This document shows, piece by piece, positions 42,373-51,225 of a stretch of DNA of 64,000 nt. Origin of the DNA: Kineosporia babensis (lineage in GTDB: Bacteria; Actinomycetota; Actinomycetes; Actinomycetales; Kineosporiaceae); assembly GCF_021129305.1 (NCBI RefSeq), contig NZ_JAJOMB010000031.1, forward strand, positions 1 to 64,000, in the 5' to 3' direction. Position 1 is the first letter of the stretch; each line of letters begins with the position of its first letter. A model generated the notes under the pieces. It was not told where the DNA came from, made no database searches, and worked only from the letters and a program-made list of their open reading frames with translations. A program made the position numbers and the translations under genes.

Positions 42373-43757
42373 CGGCGATCCGTGCTTCGGCGGGCCAGCT
42401 TGTTCAGGTTGGAGTCCAGATACAGCTGCCGGAGCAGGCTTTCCCCCTTGGAACGTTCCCGGGGGTGCCGCAGGTAGGCCATTTCGTCGCTGAAGTCGGT
42501 GAAATGCAGCCAGGCCGACGGGGTCAGGTCCAGGACCGCGAACGAGTCCTCGGCCGAGTGCCAGCCGCTGTGATGGGCCAGCGCCGCATGCGCGGCCTTG
42601 GCGAACTCGGCCTCGCCCAGCCGGTCCCAGCGCATCAGGTGCACGGCGGTCAGCGGCGAGGGATTGCGCCAGCGGATCGAACCCATCTGGAAGGCGTCGG
42701 GCTGTGACCAGTTGGCCAGCATGAGCTGATCGGCGCCGCGCTCGAACGACAGGCTCTCGGTACCGGCGAGCGCGGCCAGGTGCGTGTTGGAACCGGTTCC
42801 GGCCCCGATGCTTCCGCAGATCCGGGGGTCGGCGAGCAGGGCGGCGTACCCGCGCAACGTGATCGAGTCGGCGCCGCGCAGTTGGGTCACTCCGGGCACG
42901 GCGTGGGCCACTTCGTGCAGGCAGTCGATGTTGGCCTGGTCGGCGGGCTTGACCGGGGCGGCGACCAGGATGTCGTGCTCGTGCACCTGCTCGACGATCT
43001 TGCCCAGGACGGCGGCGTGCTGCTCGGAGGTGAGGGTGTTGTCGACCTCCTTGATCGCGTCGGTCTGGCGGGTATACGGGTTGGAGGCGGTCGGGTTGTA
43101 GATCAGGACGGGACGCCGGCCGGGCAGAAGATCGGCGAGCAGCTGGGCGGCAGCTTCCTGCTCGTCGGGGGTGAAGCGAAACTGTGTTCCGCTGCAGTCG
43201 GATTCGCCGTCTCCAGGGAAGACCGTGCTGGGGTGAGCGGCCCGGAAGTAGTTGAGCACTTTCTTGCCGCCGTCGGCGATCCGGCGCCCGAAGGCGTGCA
43301 GCGACCAACCCGCGTCCCAGGTTTTCAGGTACCGCCGCACTCCCGGATCGGGGCGGGTCAGCGACGGGAACGACGAGGGCGCAACCACGAGGTCGTAGCG
43401 GCGCAGCTCGGTGCGCTCGAGCTGCGCGATGTCGATCAGGGCGTCGAAGCGGCCGTCCCCGTACAGCGGCAGGTAGGCCGGGTGGCCGGCCAGGTCGATC
43501 GACGCCTGCGGGAAGTTCTGGTGCAGCCAGTCCAGCCAGGCGGCGTGCCGGAGGAAGTCGCCCAGGTACCAGCGGTCGGTGTCGTGCAGCCACAGCACCC
43601 GGGCGGCCGCGCCCACGTCCGGCACCAGCCCGGCCGGGGCCGTCCGGATCTGTTCGAGCACCGGTTCCAGCTGCGAGTGCAGCGGGGCCGACGGGGCCGG
43701 GGGCCGGATCGGCGCCTGCTCCTTGACCGACGCGCAGAGTTCAGCATGAGCCGTCAT
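42369..43757 (-). CDS. Glycosyltransferase family 9-like (GT-B) protein
   Basis: 462 residues. Two Rossmann-like halves: ARVLWLHDTDRWYLGDFLRH with the downstream SIDLAGHPAYLPLYGDGRFD, and RRPVLIYNPTASNPYTRQTD, ILVAAPVKPADQANID, then RICGSIGAGTGSNTHLAAL. The G-x-x-x-H-x-A-A-L pattern and layout recall heptosyltransferases/GT9, though the match is weak. Actinomycetes lack lipopolysaccharide, so the acceptor would be another glycan, lipid or natural product. Translationally coupled to the phosphotransferase. Confidence 0.65.
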   Translation of the reverse strand: MTAHAELCASVKEQAPIRPPAPSAPLHSQLEPVLEQIRTAPAGLVPDVGAAARVLWLHDTDRWYLGDFLRHAAWLDWLHQNFPQASIDLAGHPAYLPLYGDGRFDALIDIAQLERTELRRYDLVVAPSSFPSLTRPDPGVRRYLKTWDAGWSLHAFGRRIADGGKKVLNYFRAAHPSTVFPGDGESDCSGTQFRFTPDEQEAAAQLLADLLPGRRPVLIYNPTASNPYTRQTDAIKEVDNTLTSEQHAAVLGKIVEQVHEHDILVAAPVKPADQANIDCLHEVAHAVPGVTQLRGADSITLRGYAALLADPRICGSIGAGTGSNTHLAALAGTESLSFERGADQLMLANWSQPDAFQMGSIRWRNPSPLTAVHLMRWDRLGEAEFAKAAHAALAHHSGWHSAEDSFAVLDLTPSAWLHFTDFSDEMAYLRHPRERSKGESLLRQLYLDSNLNKLARRSTDRR

Positions 43758-43841
43758 GGCTACGGTTATACCGCTAAGATTTGGGAAAATCCCAATTCTT
43801 CAGCCGGGCTGAGCTTCGTTCAACCAAGGAGAAGGCCGCGC

Positions 43842-44729
43842 ATGACGTCGACCCACCACGAAGATCGAGATCCCCCGGAGGAGCCCCGCCCGACCGAGGC
43901 TCTGCGCCTGATGACCTGGGACGTCGCCGGTGCCCGGGAGGAGGTCAGCCGGCGGCAGGCCAAGTGGCTGGCTGCCTCGCCCTACGACGTCATGGTCCTG
44001 ACCGGCGTCGACGCCCGCCACCAGGCCCTCGACGAGGCCCTGCGTGAGCACGGCCTCGAGACCCTCGCCCCGTCACGCCCTTCCAGCACCGGCAACGACC
44101 ACATCGTGATCGCCGCCCGCCACCACCACCTGAGCCCGCTGGACGTCCCACCCCCGCGCGAGCAACCCCATCGCTGCGTACCGGCCCAGCTCACCCCGCT
44201 CCAGCACGCGCCCCTGCCCCCGACCCCGCTCGTCATCGCCGGGGTCTATGTGCCCGGCCACGGCGGACTGTCCCGGCGCCACGCCGACAAGCGGGCCTTC
44301 AAGCACGCCGGCAAGGTCTGGCTGCCCAAGGTGATCGCCGCCGCCGGTGAGCAGCCGCTGATCGTCGCCGGGAGCCTGAAACTGCAAGAGCCCGGCGAAT
44401 TCTCCCGCTTCGCCGAGCTCGCTCCCTGGGAGTGCGACTTCTACTGGTCCTGGGCCCGGATGGGCCTCACCGACCTCTACCGCGCCACCCACCCCGACCA
44501 GGTCAGCCCGGACTCGCGCTGGTTCGGCCTGGACGACCTGAAGGTGCAGCGCTTCGACCAGATCTGGATCAGCGACGGCCATCTGCCCGGTTCGGGCTGC
44601 TCCTACGACGACCAGCCCGGCCGCGAAGGCCTCGGCGAATTCCCCGCCCTGACCGCCGAACTGGACTACGGCCCCCGACCGCGAGGCCACCACGCCGATC
44701 GCTCCTCGGGAAGACAAAGCACGTCATAG
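43842..44729 (+). CDS. Endonuclease/exonuclease/phosphatase-fold protein, active site degenerate
   Basis: 295 residues; ATG at 43842 after AAGGAG. The EEP fold is suggested by LRLMTWDVAG (24-30, counterpart of TWNVNG), SPYDVMVLTGVDAR (counterpart of LQE), LIVAGSLKLQEPGEFSRF (about 172-189, counterpart of GDFN), and FDQIWISDGHL (about 236, counterpart of DyilvS). The catalytic residues usually at these places (Glu, Asp-Asn, final Asp-His) are replaced (Gly, Ser-Lys, Thr/Ala), so it is probably not an active nuclease. Its stop codon sits in the loop of a terminator hairpin. Function unknown. Confidence 0.7.
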   Translation: MTSTHHEDRDPPEEPRPTEALRLMTWDVAGAREEVSRRQAKWLAASPYDVMVLTGVDARHQALDEALREHGLETLAPSRPSSTGNDHIVIAARHHHLSPLDVPPPREQPHRCVPAQLTPLQHAPLPPTPLVIAGVYVPGHGGLSRRHADKRAFKHAGKVWLPKVIAAAGEQPLIVAGSLKLQEPGEFSRFAELAPWECDFYWSWARMGLTDLYRATHPDQVSPDSRWFGLDDLKVQRFDQIWISDGHLPGSGCSYDDQPGREGLGEFPALTAELDYGPRPRGHHADRSSGRQSTS

Positions 44730-44749
44730 CGTGGCTTTGCCTTCCCGAG
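44705..44749 (+). terminator. Hairpin terminator overlapping the EEP-like gene end
   Basis: CTCGGGAAGACAAAGCACG (44705-44723) pairs with 44730-44749 with one mismatch and one bulged base. The six-base loop contains the TAG stop codon at 44727-44729. The right arm is followed by GTCTTCCCG. Confidence 0.7.
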
Positions 44750-44847
44750 TCTTCCCGATCCGCCCGGTCGGGCGGGGAGCCTGAGCGCGGGCCCGGGCGG
44801 TGAGGCAAGATCGTGCCCATCGCTTGACGAACCTGGAAGGACAGCCC

Positions 44848-45816
44848 ATGCGCGAGCTCTACCCACCGATCGAACCCCACGCCAGCGGTCTGCTGGAGGC
44901 TGGTGACGGCCATTCGGTCTACTGGGAGGAGTGCGGCAACCCGCAGGGCAAGCCGGTGGTGTTCCTGCACGGCGGTCCCGGGGGCGGGGCCTCGGCCCGG
45001 CACCGGCGGCTGTTCGACCCGGCCAAGTACCGGATCGTGCTGCTGGACCAGCGTGGCTGTGGGCGCAGCCGGCCACTGGCCAGTGAGCCCGAGGCGGACA
45101 TGAGCGCGAACACCACGTGGCATCTGGTCGCGGACCTGGAGTTGCTGCGCCAGGAGCGGGGCATCGAGAAGTGGCAGGTGTTCGGCGGTTCCTGGGGATC
45201 GTCGCTGGCCCTGGCGTATGCGCAGAAGCACCCGGAGCGGGTGAGCGAGCTGATCCTGCGGGGCATCTTCACGCTCCGCCCCAGCGAGCTGACCTGGTTC
45301 TACGAGGGCCTGGCGGGCAACATCGCGCCGGATTCGTGGGAAGGTTTCGTCGGGGCGCTGCCCGAGGCCGACCGGGTGCCCGGCCGGCTGATCGACAACT
45401 ACGCCAAGTTGCTGTTCGACCCGGACCCGGCGGTCCACCAGCCGGCGGCGGTGGCCTGGGCCACCTGGGAATTCACCAACCTGACGGTGCAGCCGCGGCC
45501 CGACCTGATCGCCACCGCGCAGAACCCGGTCAGCTCGACGGCGTTCGCCCGGATCGAGAACCACTTCTTCCGCAACGACGGCTGGTTCACCCCGGAGCAG
45601 CTGATCAAGGACGCACCGAAGCTGGCCGGGATCCCGACCGTGATCGTGCAGGGCCGCTACGACATCTGCACGCCCGCGGTCACCGCCTGGGATCTGCACC
45701 GGGCCTTCCCGCAGGCGCAGTTCCATCTGATCGAGGACGCTGGTCACGCCTACGACGAGCCGGGAATCCTGGACGTTCTGATCACCTCCACCGACAAGTT
45801 CGCGGACCGCTCGTGA
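44848..45816 (+). CDS. pip: Prolyl iminopeptidase (alpha/beta hydrolase)
   Basis: 322 residues from the ATG at 44848 with GGAAGG before it. Proline iminopeptidase marks: PPIEPHASGLLEAGDGHSVY, oxyanion motif FLHGGPGGGASARHR, LLDQRGCGRSRP, nucleophile in VFGGSWGSSLALAYAQKHPE (Ser about 115), Asp in VQGRYDICTP and His in EDAGHAYDEPG. It removes N-terminal proline from peptides in the cytoplasm. It overlaps the DUF885 peptidase start, so the two form a peptide-degrading pair. Confidence 0.93.
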   Translation: MRELYPPIEPHASGLLEAGDGHSVYWEECGNPQGKPVVFLHGGPGGGASARHRRLFDPAKYRIVLLDQRGCGRSRPLASEPEADMSANTTWHLVADLELLRQERGIEKWQVFGGSWGSSLALAYAQKHPERVSELILRGIFTLRPSELTWFYEGLAGNIAPDSWEGFVGALPEADRVPGRLIDNYAKLLFDPDPAVHQPAAVAWATWEFTNLTVQPRPDLIATAQNPVSSTAFARIENHFFRNDGWFTPEQLIKDAPKLAGIPTVIVQGRYDICTPAVTAWDLHRAFPQAQFHLIEDAGHAYDEPGILDVLITSTDKFADRS

Positions 45817-47456
45817 GCACCCCGCTGAACGACCTCGGCGAGCGCTACTTCCGCACCCAGCACACCCTGGAGCCGTTCAACTCGACGCTGCTGGGCCTGT
45901 CGGAGTTCGATCACCTCGCCGGTGACCCGAGTCTGGAGGCCGGGCAGGAGGCCGCCGAGACGTTCGCCGGGATCCTCGACGAGCTCGGGGCGATGAAGAC
46001 CGACGAGCTCACGGACGACGAACGCGTCGATCATGGGGCCCTCACCGAGCTGGTGCAGGGCTCCCACGGGGATGCGACGCACGCGTTGTGGGCGGCCAGT
46101 TTCTCGGCCCTCGGGTACGTCTCCCGGCAGGGCCTGATCTTCCAGGCCGTTCCGGCGATGACGATCACCGACGAGGACGGCGCCGACCGGTACCTGCAGC
46201 GCCTGCAGGGCATTCCGCGGGTGCTGGACGCGCTGGGCCGCAGGGTGCAGGACGAGGCCGGGCAGGGCCGGCCGAGCACCCAGGTGGGTCTGGAACAGGC
46301 TCTGGCGCAGATCAATACGGCGATCATGGCCGATCTGGCGCAGGACAGTCTGCTGGATCCGGCGCGTTCCGGGGCCGGGGCGGCGGTGCTGGAGCAGGCT
46401 TCGGACGTGGTGCTGATGCGCATCCGCCCGGCCCTGGAACAGCTGAGCCGGGCCTACCGCGGGGTGTTGCGCACGGCCCGTAGCGACGAGCAGGTCGGGA
46501 TCAAGTTCACCGAGGGTGGCGAGGCCGGCTACGCCGACGCCGTGCGCCGGCACACCACCACCGAGAAGTCGGCGGCGGAACTGCACCAGCTCGGCCTGGA
46601 CCTGATCGACGAGCTGAAGGGCCGCTGGGCCGAGATCGGCGGCCGGGCCTTCGGCCTGAGCGACCTGCCGGCCATCGCGCAGCGGCTGCGTGAGGATCCG
46701 CAGCTGCGCTACTCCTCCCCCGAGGACATGATCGCCCGCTGCCAGGCCGCCCTGGCCAAGGCCGAGGCGGCCGCCGGTCAGGCGTTCGACCTGGCCACGA
46801 TCCCGCCGTGCTCGGTCGAGTCGGTCGGCGGCGCTGCCGCGTCCGGCGCCACCGCCGCGTACTACCGGCCGCCCTCGCTCGACGGCTCCCGGCCCGGCGT
46901 GTTCTTCCTGGACACCTCCGGCGCCGCTCAGACCCCGGCGTACGACTGCGAGGCCCTGACCTTCCACGAGGGTGTGCCGGGCCACCACCTGCAGCTGTCC
47001 ATCGCGCAGCAGATGAACGTGCCGCACTGGCGGCGCTACATCGACACCGAGCTCGGCGCGTACACCGAGGGCTGGGGCCTGTACGCCGAGCGCCTGGCCG
47101 AGGACCTCGACCTGTACTCCGACGACGTGCAGCGCCTGGGCATGCTCTCGCTGTCCGCGCTGCGGGCCGCCCGGCTGGTGGTCGACACCGGCATGCACGC
47201 CTTCGGCTGGTCCCGCGAGCAGGCCGAGACGTACCTGCGCGAGAACACCACGGCCACCGAGCACGAGATCAGCTCCGAGGTGGTGCGCTACATCAACTGG
47301 CCCGGCCAGGCCCTGGGGTACGCCACCGGCCGGCAGGAGCTGCTGCGTCTGCGGGAGGCCTCCGGCCTGAGCCTGACCGAGTTCCACCGAGTGGTCCTGG
47401 GGCACGGCTCGCTCCCGCTCACCGTGCTCGCCGGCTTGTTCACACCTGCCCGGTGA
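45813..47456 (+). CDS. DUF885 family zinc-peptidase-like protein
   Basis: 547 residues, GTG start in a GTGA overlap with the iminopeptidase gene. DUF885 proteins are mostly helical with a gluzincin-like motif; here ALTFHEGVPGHHLQLSI (about residues 382-398, HExxxxHH variant) and a downstream helix YTEGWGLYAERLAEDLDLY supplying Glu, plus GQALGYATGRQELLRLRE near the end. Likely a soluble metallo-carboxypeptidase or aminopeptidase. No signal peptide. Confidence 0.88.
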   Translation: MSTPLNDLGERYFRTQHTLEPFNSTLLGLSEFDHLAGDPSLEAGQEAAETFAGILDELGAMKTDELTDDERVDHGALTELVQGSHGDATHALWAASFSALGYVSRQGLIFQAVPAMTITDEDGADRYLQRLQGIPRVLDALGRRVQDEAGQGRPSTQVGLEQALAQINTAIMADLAQDSLLDPARSGAGAAVLEQASDVVLMRIRPALEQLSRAYRGVLRTARSDEQVGIKFTEGGEAGYADAVRRHTTTEKSAAELHQLGLDLIDELKGRWAEIGGRAFGLSDLPAIAQRLREDPQLRYSSPEDMIARCQAALAKAEAAAGQAFDLATIPPCSVESVGGAAASGATAAYYRPPSLDGSRPGVFFLDTSGAAQTPAYDCEALTFHEGVPGHHLQLSIAQQMNVPHWRRYIDTELGAYTEGWGLYAERLAEDLDLYSDDVQRLGMLSLSALRAARLVVDTGMHAFGWSREQAETYLRENTTATEHEISSEVVRYINWPGQALGYATGRQELLRLREASGLSLTEFHRVVLGHGSLPLTVLAGLFTPAR

Positions 47457-47461
47457 GCCGC

Positions 47462-48208
47462 TCAGCCCTCCGGTAGGACGTAGCGGAACTCCAGCGGCTG
47501 ACCGGTCAGCCGCTGGAGAGCCGTGTCCATCATCTGGTGCAGGTTCTCAGTGTTCTCAGCGTCCTGCTGCTGGTCGCCCGGGATCAGGCTGCGGACCATC
47601 ACGAGCGTGTTGCCGAGTTGGGCGAAGCCGACGGCCTCGTTGTCGTCGCGCCAGTGATTGCGCGCCGTGAAGAACGCCGACACTTCCTGAGCGCCGTCGG
47701 GGCCGGCTACCTCGAGCATCCGGATCGGGCTGTCGCCGTCGTCGCTCTCGGCGGCGGCGCAGTCCGGCAGCTGCCCAGCCAGGTCCTCGAACACCAGGCG
47801 GGCTTGCTGCGGACCGGACTTCCAGGCGAACACCTGCTCGTAGGCGCCCGGCGAGATCCCGGCCCCGTCCGGGTCGTACCACGCCTGTTCCCAGGCCTGG
47901 TCCGGCTTTTCGCCCTCCTGCAGGTTCGATCCCTCATTCGTCGGGCAGACCCCCAGCTCGATCGCCTGCCCGGACAGCTCGACCGGCTCGGACTCCCCGG
48001 TCTCGCGCACCGCCGCAACCGGCAGATCCGTCAGCTTGAGCAGGTGTCCCGCCGTCGGCTCCAGCACCAACTCACCCACCTGCGGTTCAGCCGCCGAGGC
48101 AACAGCCTCGTCCTCGGCCGAGCACGACGAGATTCCCAGCGCCACCAAGCCCGCTACCCCGGCCGCCACCATCAGTCTGCGCCGGCCACCGACGTCCTTT
48201 GCTTTCAT
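47462..48208 (-). CDS. Lipoprotein with PknH-like sensor domain
   Basis: 248 residues from the ATG at 48208 (another lies two codons upstream). Lipoprotein signal: basic start, LMVAAGVAGLVALG core and lipobox ISSC. The mature part shows a pattern shared with the TM protein at 48771-49802: Cys in ELGVCPTNEG, Trp-x-x-x-Trp in AWEQAWYDPDG, AYEQVFAWKSGPQQARLVFE and a Cys in LAGQLPDC. The layout resembles extracytoplasmic PknH-like sensor domains with two disulfide cysteines. It lies 41 bases after the sigma factor gene and may help sense envelope signals. Confidence 0.75.
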   Translation of the reverse strand: MKAKDVGGRRRLMVAAGVAGLVALGISSCSAEDEAVASAAEPQVGELVLEPTAGHLLKLTDLPVAAVRETGESEPVELSGQAIELGVCPTNEGSNLQEGEKPDQAWEQAWYDPDGAGISPGAYEQVFAWKSGPQQARLVFEDLAGQLPDCAAAESDDGDSPIRMLEVAGPDGAQEVSAFFTARNHWRDDNEAVGFAQLGNTLVMVRSLIPGDQQQDAENTENLHQMMDTALQRLTGQPLEFRYVLPEG

Positions 48209-48249
48209 GGGCACCAGACACTTCCATACGCCCGGTCTGTGGCGAAATA

Positions 48250-48774
48250 TCAGACCCGGGCGCTGAGCAGACCCGCCTTCCGCAACGCCGCCAGCCCACG
48301 GGCCGCGTTGCTCCGGACGCTCGCGTGGGCCATGCCCAGGGTGGCGGCGATCTCGTGGTCGTTCAGGCCCTCGTAGTACCGCAGCACCAGCACCGCCCGA
48401 TGCTTGGGCTTCAGGGTGGCCAGCGCCTGCAGCAGGGCATCGCGCTCGGCCAGGGCCCCGCTGGAGTCCTCGACCGGGCGCTCCCCCAGGATCGTGCTGT
48501 CGGTGGGCGATTCACGCTGAAAGCCGCGCCTCCAGAAGGAGGTCGCGGCGTTGACCAGCATGCGGTTGACGTAGGCGTTGGGGTCGTCGGTGGCGCTGAC
48601 CAGGTCCCATTTCAGCAGCACCTTGGCCAGCACGTCCTGCACCAGGTCCTCGGCATCGGCCGACGACCGGGTCAGGCCGCGAGCGATGGCCATCAGCCGG
48701 GGACTGCGCTCGCGGACGAAGTCCTCGAAACCGGGCGCCCTTTCAAGACTCGGTTCCTGCCAGGGCCGCCTCAC
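48250..48774 (-). CDS. SigE-family RNA polymerase sigma-70 (ECF-like) factor
   Basis: 174 residues, GTG start in a GTGA overlap with the anti-sigma-like gene. Region 2: FEDFVRERSPRLMAIARGLT, SADAEDLVQDVLAKVLLKWD and PNAYVNRMLVNAATSFWRRG. Region 4: LKPKHRAVLVLRYYEGLNDH and EIAATLGMAHASVRSNAARG. Typical of the actinobacterial SigE-type ECF group. A short inverted repeat (CCCGGTCTG at 48231-48239 with CAGACCCGGG at 48251-48260) at its 3' end may attenuate read-through into the lipoprotein gene. Confidence 0.92.
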   Translation of the reverse strand: MRRPWQEPSLERAPGFEDFVRERSPRLMAIARGLTRSSADAEDLVQDVLAKVLLKWDLVSATDDPNAYVNRMLVNAATSFWRRGFQRESPTDSTILGERPVEDSSGALAERDALLQALATLKPKHRAVLVLRYYEGLNDHEIAATLGMAHASVRSNAARGLAALRKAGLLSARV

Positions 48775-49802
48775 TGCCCGTCCCCCGTCCGGCTGTCGGT
48801 GCCGGTCGGGACCGGCAGATCGGTCGCGCTCGGGTCGGTCTCGTCCACCTCAGACACCGGTGACTGCAGGCCGGACGGCGAACCGTCACCGGGAGTACGG
48901 CCCTTGAGCCGGTAGATCGCACTGTCCAGGACCTGCATCGCGCCGGTGTAGGCCTCGTCCTCATTGCCCACGTACACGTCCGGGCCGCCGTCGGAAGCCG
49001 GAACGCTGATCCGGACCGAGATCAGGGCGTCGCCCCACAACACGAACGCCTGAGCCTGCGGGATGTTCTGGCCGTCCTCAAGAGTGGTGGCCAGGTGCGG
49101 CACCACCAGCTCGGCGTCGTCGGTGCGGTCGGTGGTCACGCTCAGGCCTTCCATCCCCGGGCCGGAGGTGCACTCGGGCAGGTCGGCGCGCAGACCGTCC
49201 AGAACGGCAGCCGGCTGGTCGGGCTTGCCCGGCCACTGCGCGATCCGTTCGGTCACGGTGTAGTCCGCGGGCACATTGCCCTCGCCGGAGACCCAGGTCC
49301 GCTCCCAAGCACTCTCGGGAGCAGCAGTCCCGTACGTCTCGTCCACGCACACCCCGCCGGCCCATGGTTCCCCGGACAGGTCCTGCGGGGGCCCCTCGGC
49401 CACGAGCCGCTCCACGCCGACGACGCTCCAGTTCTCGTCGGACAGGTCACCCGTGTGCAGCAGCGACGACTTGGTGACGTCCGGAATCGAGGTGTCCAGC
49501 GGAGTCTGAGTGACGGAGGGCGTGGGCCCGGCCGGAACCCCCTCACCTCCTGTGCCCGTCGACCACGGGGAGATCACCACCGTCACGGCCGCGATGGCCG
49601 CTGCGGCGCTCACGGCGCCCGTGGCCAGCGCCTGGCTGGTGCGGTGCTTCTTCCTGGCCCGGCGCTCGATCGCCCGCAGGTCGGCGCCCGGGCCCGGCCG
49701 TAGACCGGCCCGGAAGAGCGCCGTGACCTGGGCGTCGCCCGGGTCCGGCTGGTCCAGGTCGAGGTCCGGGCGCTGGTTGCCGCCGCCGTCCTGTGCGTTC
49801 AT
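48771..49802 (-). CDS. Single-pass membrane protein, probable anti-sigma factor with sensor domain
   Basis: 343 residues. Cytoplasmic part about 1-55 with a charged helix (DLRAIERRARKKHRTSQALA), one membrane segment at about 58-77 (GAVSAAAAIAAVTVVISPWS), and an extracytoplasmic domain with paired cysteines (GGVCVDETYG and LRADLPECTSG) and AWERTWVSGEG, related to the lipoprotein downstream. No zinc HxxxCxxC anti-sigma motif is seen. Upstream of and overlapping the sigma gene; such position and topology suggest it holds the sigma factor at the membrane, as inferred only. Confidence 0.78.
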   Translation of the reverse strand: MNAQDGGGNQRPDLDLDQPDPGDAQVTALFRAGLRPGPGADLRAIERRARKKHRTSQALATGAVSAAAAIAAVTVVISPWSTGTGGEGVPAGPTPSVTQTPLDTSIPDVTKSSLLHTGDLSDENWSVVGVERLVAEGPPQDLSGEPWAGGVCVDETYGTAAPESAWERTWVSGEGNVPADYTVTERIAQWPGKPDQPAAVLDGLRADLPECTSGPGMEGLSVTTDRTDDAELVVPHLATTLEDGQNIPQAQAFVLWGDALISVRISVPASDGGPDVYVGNEDEAYTGAMQVLDSAIYRLKGRTPGDGSPSGLQSPVSEVDETDPSATDLPVPTGTDSRTGDGQ

Positions 49803-49856
49803 GGCACCAAGACGCTGCCACGCACACCGGTTGTGGCAACTTTGCCGAAGGAATCC

Positions 49857-50855
49857 TCAGACCTGGTCGCTGTAGGAGATCACGGCCTTGCTGGTGAACA
49901 TGTCGACCGCGCCCGGGTAGGTCTCCTGGCAGGGCGTGAACCGGATCTCGTACACGCCGGCCGGGGCCGGGGGCAGCTCGATCTCCGCGTTGCGGCCGCG
50001 GTCGTCCACACTGATCTGCTCCAGCGGCTGGTCGCGCTCGCTGTTCTCCTCGGCGTCGATCGGGCGCAGCACCCAGGTTCCGCTCAGCCCGACGCCGGTC
50101 ACCCGGATCTTGGCCCCGGCCGAGCGCACCACCGAGCGGGTGATGCCGGTGATGCCCGCCGCGTAGCCGACCAGGATCGGTGCCGTGGTGATGCCCTGAC
50201 CGCAGAGCACCACTTCGGCGCTGGATCCCGGGTGGCCGGGCGGCACGGTGATCTGGGCGGTGGTCTCACTGAGCCATCTGAGCTGGACGATCTGGCCGTC
50301 GACGGTGGCCGTGGCCTGAGCCGGGCCGCAGCCCAGGTCGCTGGCCCGCAGCACCACCGGGCCGCCGGTCGCCAGAACCCATGCGCACCGCCGGGCCGTG
50401 TGCGAGGCCAGCGCGATCCCGGCCTCCGGCACCGGTTCGGCCGGGCTGACCTTGTCCCGGTACGAGACCACGGCCCAGCCGACCACGCTGCCCCGCCGGC
50501 GAATCTCCAGCAGCGCGGGCGTCCCGCCTTCACCGGCCGGCAGCGCCAGCTTCATCCGGTTGCTGTCGGCCCAGGTCGGGATGATGCTGCGGCGGTTGTT
50601 CAGGATGACCACGAACCGGTTGAAGCGGAACTCCGAGGCGTTCAGGCCGAGGTTGAGCCGGCTGGTCAGGATCAGCGCGGGATTACCGGAAGGCGGCTGC
50701 AGGCCGGGCCCGACCACGGTGAACAACTCGGTGTCGCGGCGCTCGGCCGGCAGCGCCCAATCGCCGGAAGGCAGCTCGTGCACCGCCTGCGATCCCGACG
50801 GTTCGGGCCGGTCCGGCACCTCGGCAACGAAGGCATCCACAAGTTCGGAGGACAT
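49857..50855 (-). CDS. Hypothetical beta-rich protein, 332 aa
   Basis: 332 residues, ATG at 50855. No signal peptide or membrane helix. The first part (about 30-135) has strands around ALILTSRLNLGLNASEFRFN and VVILNNRRSIIPTWADSNR; the later part looks like Ig/IPT-type beta domains (VLRASDLGCGPAQATATVDG, AKIRVTGVGLSGTWVLRPID, AGVYEIRFTPCQETYPG). Same strand as, but 54 bases upstream of, the anti-sigma gene. Function not recognised. Confidence 0.75.
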   Translation of the reverse strand: MSSELVDAFVAEVPDRPEPSGSQAVHELPSGDWALPAERRDTELFTVVGPGLQPPSGNPALILTSRLNLGLNASEFRFNRFVVILNNRRSIIPTWADSNRMKLALPAGEGGTPALLEIRRRGSVVGWAVVSYRDKVSPAEPVPEAGIALASHTARRCAWVLATGGPVVLRASDLGCGPAQATATVDGQIVQLRWLSETTAQITVPPGHPGSSAEVVLCGQGITTAPILVGYAAGITGITRSVVRSAGAKIRVTGVGLSGTWVLRPIDAEENSERDQPLEQISVDDRGRNAEIELPPAPAGVYEIRFTPCQETYPGAVDMFTSKAVISYSDQV

Positions 50856-51225
50856 GGAGCCAGACCCTTCGTCGCCGCAACAGCTCCCCGACGACAGCCG
50901 CCGCGAGCCCGATCACCCAGGGCACTCACTGCGAGCACCCATCAGCCTTTCGAGGACGGCTGGAAGGGTGGCCCCTTGAGGCAAATCAGAGTTTCAGCGC
51001 CCGGGAGGGTGATGACCGCTCCACCGGGAAGCCGCCCCGAAGCCGCCGGAAAGCTCTCGTTGGGCAACCCCCAAGCGGCCGTTGGCCAGCAAGGACCCGG
51101 CCGGGTGGCGGTGTGGCAGGCCTCCGGGCGACCCTCTACCGTTCGCCTCGGGGAAGGCTCCCCGAGAGCAATCTCTAGTTTGTTAGTCTGAAAACTCAGC
51201 TTTCCAGCACGAGGAGTACGCGGGC
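50856..51225. other. Divergent intergenic region with a hairpin
   Basis: About 370 bases between two divergent genes, no convincing frame. A perfect 8-base hairpin with tetraloop, CTCGGGGA-AGGC-TCCCCGAG, is at 51147-51166, followed by an AT-richer stretch (CTAGTTTGTTAG, 51174-51185) that could be a -10 region of the gene at 51226. Otherwise nothing is recognised. Confidence 0.45.

Noticed and set aside
41257-43593. A single 778-residue leftward protein
   Set aside because: Only the last 371 residues are kinase-like; upstream the frame is the shadow of the glycosyltransferase-like gene, whose stop overlaps the GTG at 42372.
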